NCBI GenBank assembly: GCA_016649475.1
Contig: JAENXP010000225.1
Span: 1-5,286 of the forward strand
Source: Burkholderiales bacterium
GTDB taxonomy: Bacteria > Pseudomonadota > Gammaproteobacteria > Burkholderiales > SG8-39
Length of the DNA stretch: 5,286 nucleotides
Direction: 5' to 3'
Under the pieces are notes generated by a model. That model ran no database searches. It was not told where the DNA came from and worked only from the letters and a program-made list of their open reading frames with translations. The position numbers and the translations under genes are program-made. Shown piece after piece: positions 1 to 5,286 of the stretch (position 1 is its first letter; every line of letters begins with the position of its first letter).

Positions 1-870
1 AATCTTGTCCAGCGCAGAACCGGGGGCAAAACCCAGGGCCGGAGCGGCGATATGTATGCCTACGCGATAGCGCCCGTTGGCTAGCCGCGTCAGGGAAAAG
101 GCGTCGTCGATTTCGGTGGTGCTGGCGTCGTCGAGGCTGAATGCAGTGACCGCGGCCAAGGGCAGTTCGGGCGGTTCGGCTGCGGCGATGCTGTCGAACA
201 TCGCGTCATCGCGCGGAAAATGCTCAAATAAGAACGCTCCCAGATGGTAGTCGTGGCTGGAAGGCAGCGAGCCGGCGCGCTCGAAGAGTTTCGCCGCCGA
301 CAGCCCGTTTGCCGCACAGGCCAGTTCCAGCGCCTTGGTCTCGACGCGATTGCGATCAGGCCGGTAGAGCAATTGCGGCAATATGGCCTGCAGCGCTTCG
401 GGCACGGTGCCGCGCTGCAACTCGTCCGCCCAGGAGCGGACCTGTTCCTCTTGTATCCGCTTTCTTTCCACGCCGGCAAGTGCCGCCTTGAGCGTGTCGG
501 CGGGCGCGGCGCGAAAGCGGCCTTTCCCCTTGCGGTAGAAGTACATCGGCGCCGATTGCAGCCTGAACAGAATGGCCGCGGACTCCAGCGCATTGGGCGC
601 GTGACCGCAATATTCGCGCGCCAGGTCGGCGAAACCAAACTCCTCCGCACCGCAGCATTGCCACAGGAAGTCGGTATCGATTTCGGCGGCCAGCGTTTCG
701 GCCTTGCCCATGATTTCGGCCAGCGGCGGCGCCTCGAAGCGCAACAACACGCTCGCCGCCTTGATCTTGCTTCGCTTGCCGTGCGCGGCCTCCACCTGCA
801 GCGACGTGTCGCTTTCGGCGAGCACTGCGCCGACCTTAAATGAGCCGGTCTCTTCGTACAGCACGTTCAT
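1..870 (-). CDS. RNB-domain ribonuclease (RNase II/R family), N-terminal part, truncated by window edge
   Basis: Reading the minus strand from the ATG at 870-868 gives an open frame of 290 codons that runs off position 1, so the C-terminal part is missing. Residues 1-45 begin MNVLYEETGSFKVG and contain HGKRSKIKAASVLLRF, which matches my recollection of betaproteobacterial RNB proteins. A mostly helical linker follows. From about residue 240 the RNB catalytic domain starts with FSLDDASTTEIDDAFSL and then RYRVGIHIAAPALG. In RNase II and RNase R this motif carries four metal-binding aspartates. Here they align with D247, E253, D255 and D256, so the second position is Glu instead of Asp, a pattern I associate with some RNB subfamilies. 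By family it would be a processive 3'-to-5' exoribonuclease in the cytoplasm. The start is chosen by the family N-terminus, because no good Shine-Dalgarno sequence precedes it. An in-frame GTG at 912-910 is the alternative. A perfect TATAAT lies about 115 bp upstream. Family assignment is firm; activity is inferred. Confidence 0.88.
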   Translation of the reverse strand, partial: MNVLYEETGSFKVGAVLAESDTSLQVEAAHGKRSKIKAASVLLRFEAPPLAEIMGKAETLAAEIDTDFLWQCCGAEEFGFADLAREYCGHAPNALESAAILFRLQSAPMYFYRKGKGRFRAAPADTLKAALAGVERKRIQEEQVRSWADELQRGTVPEALQAILPQLLYRPDRNRVETKALELACAANGLSAAKLFERAGSLPSSHDYHLGAFLFEHFPRDDAMFDSIAAAEPPELPLAAVTAFSLDDASTTEIDDAFSLTRLANGRYRVGIHIAAPALGFAPGSALDKI

Positions 871-984
871 GGGATCAGAGCCGAAGGAATAAGGTTGTTT
901 GAACGCCGCCACGGCGCCTGACAGGCAGCTTGTAGGGAGGGCGGCCCCCGCGTCGCATCCGTATCAGCGCAGCAGAGCGGTGAA

Positions 985-990
985 ATTATA
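985..990 (-). promoter_or_regulatory. Candidate -10 element (TATAAT) for the RNB gene
   Basis: On the minus strand these bases read TATAAT exactly, in a GC-rich stretch where it stands out. Transcription starting near 975-980 would give a leader of roughly 105-110 nt before the ATG at 870. No good TTGACA match sits 16-18 bp upstream; the nearest bases are GGGGCA-like. The call rests on the -10 and on the position between divergent genes. Confidence 0.5.
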
Positions 991-1090
991 CTCCAGCCGC
1001 ACTACCTTGCCCCTGCCGGATGCGCGCTCCGATCCCTGGCGCCGGCGGCCGCGTCTGTGCCATGGCCACAGCGGCGGACCGGGGAATACT

Positions 1091-1099
1091 TGGTAAAAT
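1091..1099 (+). promoter_or_regulatory. Candidate extended -10 element for the HMG-CoA lyase-like gene
   Basis: The sequence TGGTAAAAT fits an extended -10 (TG, one base, then TAAAAT, 5 of 6 to consensus). A start near 1106 would leave a leader of about 40 nt before the ATG at 1148. The -35 region is GC-rich and matches poorly, which is tolerated in extended -10 promoters. Confidence 0.45.
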
Positions 1100-1147
1100 C
1101 GGATCAAACGAGGCAGAAACCACGGAACCGCAACTGAAAGGATACGC

Positions 1148-2089
1148 ATGAGCGCAGTCGACATAACCATTACCGAGGTGGGCCCACGCGACGGGCTGCA
1201 GAACACCAAGAGCTTCATGCCGACGGCGGCGAAGAATGCCTGGATCAGTGCCGAAGCGGCCGTCGGCGTGCGCCAGATCGAGGTTTGCTCCTTCGTTCCG
1301 GCGAAGCTCATTCCGCAGTTCGTCGATGCCGAGGAAGTGCTGACGCACGCGAATGGCATCCCCGGCTTGACAGCGGTAGTGCTGGTGCCCAATTTCAAGG
1401 GTTGCGAACGCGCCCTCGCGGCCGGCGCCCGCCGGGTGACCGTACCCATCTCTGTATCCGAGGCGCACAGCATGAGCAACGTGCGCAAGACCACGGCACA
1501 GGCGATCGAAGACTTTGCGCGCATGGCAGCCCTGGTGCGATCTCAGGAGAAAGCCGAAAGGGCGCAACTGGTCGGCGCCTGCTCTACCGCCTTCGGCTGT
1601 TCGCTGCAGGGCATAGTGGCGGAAGAAGACGTGGTGCGCGTCGCAGTCGCATTGCGCGAAGCCGGCGCGGACGCCGTCAGCCTTGCGGATACCGTCGGCT
1701 ACGCCAACCCGGAGCAGGTAAAGCGCCTGTTCCGCAAAGTGCGCGCCGCCATTGGCGAGGATTTTCATATTGAAGCGCACTTCCACAACACGCGCGGACT
1801 CGGGCTCGCCAATGCGCTCGCCGCGTTCGAGGTGGGCATACGCAATTTCGACAGCACCCTGGGCGGCCTGGGCGGCTGTCCCTTTGCGCCGGGCGCTTCC
1901 GGAAACGTCGTTACCGAGGACCTGGTATTCATGTTCGAGTCCATGGGCGTCAGAACCGGCATCGACATCGGCAAGCTGATCGCGGTGCGTAACACGGTGT
2001 TCGATGCGCTCCCCGAGGCCGAGTTCTACGGACATATATCGAAGGCCGGGCTGCCCAAGGGATTCCAGCCGCTGTCGCGCGCTGCGTAA
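1148..2089 (+). CDS. HMG-CoA lyase-like enzyme (DRE-TIM metallolyase family)
   Basis: This complete 313-residue protein has the length and signatures of HMG-CoA lyases, which split 3-hydroxy-3-methylglutaryl-CoA into acetyl-CoA and acetoacetate at the end of leucine breakdown. EVGPRDGLQN (residues 10-19) supplies R14 and the metal ligand D15. E45 in IEVCSF, D181 in SLADTVG, H211 and H213 in EAHFHNTRG, C244 in GGLGGCPFAPGASGN and N253 all align with the catalytic or metal residues of the human enzyme. Two motifs differ from the classical form: HFHNT instead of HCHDT, and CSTAFGCSLQG instead of the GCPYEG type. A related substrate such as citramalyl-CoA is therefore possible. The start is supported by GAAAGGA at 1136-1142, five bases before ATG. 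No leucine-pathway partner (acyl-CoA dehydrogenase, carboxylase or CoA-transferase) lies in the window, and the gene stands alone, convergent with yqiA. Family is certain; the exact substrate is not. Confidence 0.92.
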   Translation: MSAVDITITEVGPRDGLQNTKSFMPTAAKNAWISAEAAVGVRQIEVCSFVPAKLIPQFVDAEEVLTHANGIPGLTAVVLVPNFKGCERALAAGARRVTVPISVSEAHSMSNVRKTTAQAIEDFARMAALVRSQEKAERAQLVGACSTAFGCSLQGIVAEEDVVRVAVALREAGADAVSLADTVGYANPEQVKRLFRKVRAAIGEDFHIEAHFHNTRGLGLANALAAFEVGIRNFDSTLGGLGGCPFAPGASGNVVTEDLVFMFESMGVRTGIDIGKLIAVRNTVFDALPEAEFYGHISKAGLPKGFQPLSRAA

Positions 2090-2100
2090 ATCGTCCGGAC

Positions 2101-2130
2101 CCGGGTTGGGGCAGGCCTGCCCCAACCCGG
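2101..2130. terminator. Perfect 30-bp palindrome between convergent stop codons; likely bidirectional terminator or intergenic repeat
   Basis: The arm CCGGGTTGGGGCAGG (2101-2115) is followed directly by its exact reverse complement (2116-2130). All 15 base pairs match, with no spacer, so as RNA the centre would have to open as the loop. The flanking GTCC (2093-2096) could extend pairing with GGAC if GGACCC bulges out. It begins 11 bp after the lyase stop and ends 6 bp before the yqiA stop, the expected place for a terminator serving both genes. Neither side has a run of T, so it does not meet the classical Rho-independent rule. It may instead block antisense read-through or protect the 3' ends of both messages. 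Confidence 0.65.
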
Positions 2131-2136
2131 ACGGGC

Positions 2137-2709
2137 TCAGGCAAGCGCCAGGCCCGCGAAATCCAGGATCAGCGCTATGTGCTCGGGAAAGCTTTTCAGG
2201 CTATGGTCGCCGCCTTCGATCACGAGCTGGCGGGCCCCTGCGTACTTTTCCACCGCCAAGCGATAGTCGAGCACCTCGTCCCCGGTCTCGACCAGCAGCA
2301 AGTAGCGCTGCGCGCGGACAGTGGACAAATAGAGTTGCTGCCATTGGCGCAGATGCTCTTCGGTGAGCTCGTATTGCTGCTGCGTATGCAGGTTGCGCTG
2401 CACGCCGAGATAGGCGCGCAAATCCTCGTGCGGATACACAGCCGGGTTGATCAGGACCGCGCGCAGGTCGTGGCGTTCGGCCAGGTAACTTGAGTAAAAG
2501 CCGCCGAGCGAACTGCCGACCAGGGTGATGGACCCGCGCGGGTGCCGCGCTATCTCGGCTTCGACCACGGCGATGGCGCGCCTGCCCGGGGTCGGCAGCG
2601 CAGGGCAGCAGTATTGCTCCCCCAGCCCGCGCTCCTGCATATAGCGCTTCAGCAGCTGCGCCTTGTGCGAACCGGGTGAACTGTTGAAGCCGTGCAGATA
2701 GATCAGCAT
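2137..2709 (-). CDS. yqiA: YqiA-family esterase (alpha/beta hydrolase)
   Basis: This complete 190-residue protein is close in length to E. coli YqiA (about 193). It opens with MLIYLHGFNSSPGSHKAQ, the YqiA signature, in which HGFNSSP forms the oxyanion region. The nucleophile elbow GSSLGG places the catalytic serine at S67. INPAVYP follows at 88-93. TGDEVLDYR (142-150) holds the acid, D144 or D148, and EGGDHS (165-170) gives H169. The family hydrolyses short acyl esters and has been reported to act on palmitoyl-CoA; its physiological substrate is unclear. No signal peptide is seen, so it should be cytoplasmic. The ATG is the first in its frame after an upstream stop. It has no evident Shine-Dalgarno and sits in TGAAATG, where the TGA closes the small ORF upstream. 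This suggests the gene is translated by coupling as the last member of an mpl transcript. Confidence 0.93.
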   Translation of the reverse strand: MLIYLHGFNSSPGSHKAQLLKRYMQERGLGEQYCCPALPTPGRRAIAVVEAEIARHPRGSITLVGSSLGGFYSSYLAERHDLRAVLINPAVYPHEDLRAYLGVQRNLHTQQQYELTEEHLRQWQQLYLSTVRAQRYLLLVETGDEVLDYRLAVEKYAGARQLVIEGGDHSLKSFPEHIALILDFAGLALA

Positions 2710-2710
2710 T

Positions 2711-2827
2711 TCAAAGCGGCACCGATGCGCGGTCGTGTTCGATCATCCGGCCGGCGACCAGGATTTTTTCGGCCTTGCCGCCGGTATAGCCCCAGGCGCT
2801 GACACAGCGATTGCCGTATTCAGCCAT
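2711..2827 (-). CDS. Possible small protein of 38 residues between mpl and yqiA
   Basis: A short frame starts at the ATG at 2827-2825, inside the mpl stop region (8-nt overlap, ATGGCTGA), and ends with TGA at 2713-2711, one base before the yqiA ATG. AGGTG at 2835-2831 lies just upstream as a weak, close ribosome site. By my count 28 of 38 codons end in G or C, as expected for coding sequence here, though GC-rich DNA gives this easily. The peptide begins MAEYGNRCVSAWGYTGG, continues KAEKILVAGRMIEHD and ends VPL. It has no signal peptide, membrane segment or motif I recognise. It fills almost exactly the space between the two neighbours, so it may be a real gene or may only be a coupling device that carries ribosomes to yqiA. 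It could also be chance. Confidence 0.35.
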   Translation of the reverse strand: MAEYGNRCVSAWGYTGGKAEKILVAGRMIEHDRASVPL

Positions 2828-4169
2828 TGGCACCTATCCGGTCGAGCAGCTTCTGGTGTATGCCGCCGAAGCCGCCGTTGGACATCACCAGCACCTGGTC
2901 TCCGCTCCGGGCTGCGCCAGCGACGGCCCCGACCAGGGCGTCCAGATCGTCGTAGCAGGCCGCCTTGGCGCCCAGGGGCGCGAGCGCGCCGGCGGGATTC
3001 CAGCCCAGGTTGGCGCTGTAGCAATACACCAAATCGGCCTCGGCGAGGCTGCCGGGAAGCGCGTCCTTCATCACGCCCAGCTTCATGGTATTGGAGCGGG
3101 GCTCGAGCACGGCCAGAATGCGTGCCTTGCCGACCTTGCTACGCAGACCCGCCACCGTGGTGGCGATCGCCGAGGGATGATGGGCAAAGTCGTCGTATAC
3201 AGCGACGCCGGCCACGGTACCGCGCAGCTCCATGCGGCGCTTTACGCTCTCGAACCGCTCCAGCGCGGCGCAGGCGGCGCCAGGGTCTACGCCGGCGTGA
3301 CGGGCAGCCGCGATGGCTGCCAGGGCGTTTAAACGGTTGTGCTCGCCAAACAAGCTCCAGCGCACCCGGCCCTGCTCTTGCCCCGCGTAGCTGACACTGA
3401 AGTCTTCCGCCCCCAGCGCTTGCGCCAGCCAGCTGCTGCTGGTGCCAAAGTGCTCTATGGGGGTCCAGCAGCCTCGCTCCAAAACCCGCGCCAGCGCTTG
3501 ATCGACCCCGTTGGCTACAAGCAGGCCTGATCTGGGGATAGTTCGAACGAAATGATGAAATTGCTGCTCTATAGCCGCAAGATCAGCGAAGATATCTGCA
3601 TGATCGAACTCCAGGTTGTTCAAAACTGCCGTTTTTGGGTGGTAATGAAGAAACTTGGAGCGTTTGTCGAAGAAGGCGGTGTCGTACTCGTCCGCTTCGA
3701 TCACAAAGAAGTCGGAATCGGTCAAGCGTGCGGAGCCACCGAAGTTCTGCAGCACGCCACCAACGAGAAAGCCGGGGCGCTGGCCGGCCGCTTCCAGGAT
3801 CCACGCGAGCATGGCCGAGGTGCTCGTCTTGCCGTGGGTACCGGCGACAGCCAGCACCCACTTCGTATGCAGAATATTCTCGGCCAGCCACTGCGGGCCG
3901 GAGATATACGGATCGCCGCGATCAAGAATTTCTTCCATCAGGGGGTTACCGCGGGTAACCACGTTGCCGACTACCCACAGATCGGGCGCCAAGCCGACCT
4001 GTTCGGCGCCGTAGCCCTCGATCAAGTCTATTCCTTGGGCAGTGAGCTGGCTGCTCATCGGCGGATAGACGTTCGCATCACAGCCGGTAACCTTGTGCCC
4101 GGCCTGCCGCGCAATCGTAGCGAGTCCGCCCATGAAGGTGCCGCAGATGCCGAGAATGTGGATGTGCAT
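2820..4169 (-). CDS. mpl: UDP-N-acetylmuramate:L-alanyl-gamma-D-glutamyl-meso-diaminopimelate ligase (murein tripeptide recycling)
   Basis: Mpl joins the recycled tripeptide L-Ala-D-Glu-mDAP to UDP-MurNAc using ATP, in the cytoplasm, returning cell-wall peptide to peptidoglycan synthesis. The protein has 449 residues (E. coli 457) and the three-domain Mur ligase plan. MHIHILGICGTFMGGLA is the nucleotide-binding N-terminus typical of Mpl. The ATP P-loop AGTHGKTSTSAM includes GTHGKT at 110-115. EADEYD (158-163) and NNLEFDHADIF (184-194) are central-domain motifs, GEHN is at 275-278, and DDFAHHP (326-332) and LEPRSNT (355-361) mark the C-terminal domain. VMSNGGFGGIHQKLLD near the end is diagnostic of Mpl. 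The start at 4169 follows family alignment. An ATG at 4193 would add MKSISVRP, and neither has a clear Shine-Dalgarno. The open frame continues further upstream, but that part runs antisense into the divergent gene and lacks family similarity. It probably heads a unit with the small ORF and yqiA. Confidence 0.96.
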   Translation of the reverse strand: MHIHILGICGTFMGGLATIARQAGHKVTGCDANVYPPMSSQLTAQGIDLIEGYGAEQVGLAPDLWVVGNVVTRGNPLMEEILDRGDPYISGPQWLAENILHTKWVLAVAGTHGKTSTSAMLAWILEAAGQRPGFLVGGVLQNFGGSARLTDSDFFVIEADEYDTAFFDKRSKFLHYHPKTAVLNNLEFDHADIFADLAAIEQQFHHFVRTIPRSGLLVANGVDQALARVLERGCWTPIEHFGTSSSWLAQALGAEDFSVSYAGQEQGRVRWSLFGEHNRLNALAAIAAARHAGVDPGAACAALERFESVKRRMELRGTVAGVAVYDDFAHHPSAIATTVAGLRSKVGKARILAVLEPRSNTMKLGVMKDALPGSLAEADLVYCYSANLGWNPAGALAPLGAKAACYDDLDALVGAVAGAARSGDQVLVMSNGGFGGIHQKLLDRIGANG

Positions 4170-4288
4170 GGGCCGAACGCTAATTGATTTCATCGATCGG
4201 CCAGAGCGGCGCAACAGATTCGCCGGCCTGCGGCCTCGGTATGACGCTGGCTGGAGTTTACCGTATTTCGCCCGCCGCCCCGCTGCGC

Positions 4289-4294
4289 TATTAT
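4289..4294 (+). promoter_or_regulatory. Candidate -10 element (TATTAT) for the NTase-like/TlpA unit
   Basis: TATTAT matches the -10 consensus at five of six positions and lies 30 bp before the ATG at 4324, in the mpl-divergent intergenic region (4170-4323). The -35 spacing holds only TTTCGC, a weak match. The site would give a leader of about 20-25 nt that still contains the ribosome site GTGGAG (4311-4316). I saw no comparably good -10 on the minus strand for mpl. Confidence 0.33.
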
Positions 4295-4323
4295 TCCCGC
4301 ATGCGTACGCGTGGAGTGCCGCA

Positions 4324-4935
4324 ATGCCCAAAGAACAAAAGTTCAAGCAGCAACACATGCGCGCGCGCATCGCCGCGGTGGCTGCGCGCATCATGGCGGA
4401 AGACGGCATCGAGGACTTCGCCACCGCAAAGCGCAAGGCAGCGCGCCAGTTGGGAGCGGGCGACACCCAGTCCTTGCCCAATAACGACGAGATCGAGACC
4501 GAGTTGCGCGTGTATCAGTCCCTGTATCAGGGCGCGGAGCAGCGCGAACGTGTGCGTTACCTGCGCGGCCAGGCGCTGGCGGCCATGGAGCAGCTTGCGG
4601 AATTCAAACCTTACCTCACCGGTCCGGTGCTAAAGGGCACGGCCGGACGCTACGCCGACATCGATCTGCAGGTGTACGCCGATAGCGGCAAGGAATTGGA
4701 GATATTTCTTCTGAACCGCAACATTCCCTACCAAACCTCGGAGTTGCGCCATTACAGCGGAAAACAGGAACTTGCGGTTAGCGTGCTGTCCATGGACTGG
4801 GAAGGCACTCCGGTCCGATTGACCGTCTACTGGCCCGGAGATGAACGCCGCAGCGTCAAAACCTCCCTTCTGGGTCGGCCGCTAGAGCGTGCCAACCTGG
4901 AGGCGGTGCGGACCCTGGTCGCAAGCGGTGAATAG
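4324..4935 (+). CDS. Conserved protein of unknown function, nucleotidyltransferase-like
   Basis: This complete 203-residue protein begins MPKEQKFKQQHMRARIAAVA. Residues 10-45 form a basic helical segment (ARIMAEDGIEDFATAKRKAA), and 55-95 form a helical region rich in Glu and Arg. The central LKGTAGRYADIDLQVYADSG (103-122), then LEIFLLNRNIPY, resembles the strand-loop-DxD of the nucleotidyltransferase fold, with D112 and D114 as possible metal ligands. The loop between GT and DxD is shorter than in standard members, and no obvious third acid is seen in TPVRLTVYW (162-170), so catalysis is doubtful. I recall betaproteobacterial homologues beside mpl and tlpA that carry a Mur-ligase name by propagation. 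This protein has none of the Mur ligase motifs, so that name would be wrong. GGAG (4313-4316) seven bases upstream supports the start. There is no signal peptide. The stop overlaps the TlpA start by 8 nt. Confidence 0.8.
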   Translation: MPKEQKFKQQHMRARIAAVAARIMAEDGIEDFATAKRKAARQLGAGDTQSLPNNDEIETELRVYQSLYQGAEQRERVRYLRGQALAAMEQLAEFKPYLTGPVLKGTAGRYADIDLQVYADSGKELEIFLLNRNIPYQTSELRHYSGKQELAVSVLSMDWEGTPVRLTVYWPGDERRSVKTSLLGRPLERANLEAVRTLVASGE

Positions 4936-5286
4936 ACAGCTGCAGGCGGGCATTTTCCTGATGGTGGCGGCAGTCGCTGGTTTTGCTGGCTACTATTTCA
5001 ATCGCGCCAAGCCGATTCCGCCGCAAATTGAAGTTGCCGCGCAGAAGCTGATGCGGGCATCGTACGCCGATCTAAACGGCAAGTACCGGAGCCTGTCGCC
5101 AACGCCCGGCAAAGTCCTGGTGGTGAACTTCTGGGCGACTTGGTGTGCTCCCTGCCGGGAGGAGATCCCGGAGCTAAGTAAGATCCACAAGAAATATGCA
5201 TCTAAAGGTGTCGAACTGACAGGCATTGCCTTCGATAATGTGTCTAAAGTAAAAGATTATGCCGCTAAGATGAACATCGACTATAG
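4928..5286 (+). CDS. TlpA/ResA-family thiol-disulfide oxidoreductase, N-terminal part, truncated by window edge
   Basis: The frame from GTG at 4928 gives 119 residues and runs off the window. Residues 8-24 (GIFLMVAAVAGFAGYYF) form a single hydrophobic segment after a short charged start, suggesting a membrane anchor with the rest in the periplasm. The linker FNRAKPIPPQIEV is followed by the thioredoxin fold. KVLVVNFWATWCAPCREEIP contains the redox pair C73 and C76 in WCAPC, the form typical of TlpA and ResA, which reduce disulfides in cytochrome c or oxidase assembly and other exported proteins. The GTG lies in GTGAATAG, overlapping the upstream stop, so coupling is likely. An in-frame ATG at 4961 would cut into the hydrophobic segment. 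By recalled synteny, aroQ and accBC may follow. The last 126 bases are markedly richer in A and T than the preceding part, with many Lys AAA and Asp/Tyr AT-ending codons. Confidence 0.92.
   Translation, partial: MNRQLQAGIFLMVAAVAGFAGYYFNRAKPIPPQIEVAAQKLMRASYADLNGKYRSLSPTPGKVLVVNFWATWCAPCREEIPELSKIHKKYASKGVELTGIAFDNVSKVKDYAAKMNIDY

Noticed and set aside
244..843. A 199-codon plus-strand frame across the first 850 bases
   Set aside because: It lies opposite the RNB gene, which has a family N-terminus and active-site motif; the plus-strand translation has no recognisable domain.
916..926. GCCTG-A-CAGGC inverted repeat in the RNB-lyase intergenic region as an operator
   Set aside because: Only five bases per arm with a one-base centre; expected by chance at this GC content and not placed tightly on either -10.
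986..2125. A 379-codon open frame on the minus strand, opposite the HMG-CoA lyase gene
   Set aside because: It is antisense to a gene with clear catalytic motifs, its translation shows no recognisable family and is rich in Arg, Ala, Gly and His, and such long shadows are common in GC-rich DNA.
2089..2137. The palindrome as an attachment site or mobile-element end
   Set aside because: There is no integrase, transposase, direct repeat or second copy in the window; a hairpin between convergent genes is the simpler reading.
3552..4187. A 211-codon plus-strand frame
   Set aside because: It is the antisense shadow of mpl, which is unmistakable on the other strand.
4299..4311. Overlapping short palindromes (CGCATGCG, GCGTACGC) just before the NTase-like gene
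   Set aside because: Each is 8 bp and made of CG-rich alternations; too short to call an operator without conservation data.
4170..4481. N-terminal extension of the mpl frame by about 100 codons
   Set aside because: Mpl proteins begin at MxIHILGICGTFMGG; the extension shares no family similarity and runs antisense through the start of the NTase-like gene.

Overview
The window reads as ordinary chromosomal DNA of a moderately GC-rich betaproteobacterium. The evidence is the gene families (an RNB-domain protein of the betaproteobacterial type, an HMG-CoA lyase-like enzyme, the YqiA esterase, Mpl, and a short nucleotidyltransferase-like protein next to a TlpA thioredoxin), the strong GC bias at third codon positions, and the dense packing. 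I cannot name a genus from the sequence alone. I see no insertion sequence, phage gene, CRISPR array, tRNA or rRNA.

Layout. At 1-870 (minus) is the N-terminal 290 residues of an RNase II/R-family RNB protein, cut by the window edge. A divergent intergenic region (871-1147) holds a perfect TATAAT facing the RNB gene and an extended -10 facing right. At 1148-2089 (plus) is a complete HMG-CoA lyase-like enzyme. It converges on a minus-strand group, and a perfect 30-bp palindrome fills the 47-bp gap between the two stop codons. The minus group, in transcription order, is mpl (4169-2820), a possible 38-codon small ORF (2827-2711) that overlaps the mpl stop and ends just before the next start, and yqiA (2709-2137). 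Divergent from mpl, at 4324-4935 (plus), is a 203-residue nucleotidyltransferase-like protein of unknown function. It overlaps by 8 nt the GTG start of a membrane-anchored TlpA/ResA-type thiol-disulfide protein (4928 to the window end, partial).

How the genes relate. mpl recycles cell-wall tripeptide. The nucleotidyltransferase-like gene and the TlpA gene look translationally coupled. The RNB, YqiA, Mpl, NTase-like and TlpA genes resemble a housekeeping neighbourhood that I recall from Burkholderiales-type genomes. The lyase is the only plus-strand gene between RNB and yqiA, and it has its own promoter and a hairpin behind it, so it is probably a stand-alone unit.

I did not find a convincing new multi-gene system. 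The points most worth a second look are the small ORF wedged between mpl and yqiA, the perfect palindrome without a T-tract, the uncertain substrate of the lyase, the unassigned NTase-like protein, and an abrupt fall in GC content inside the TlpA gene.
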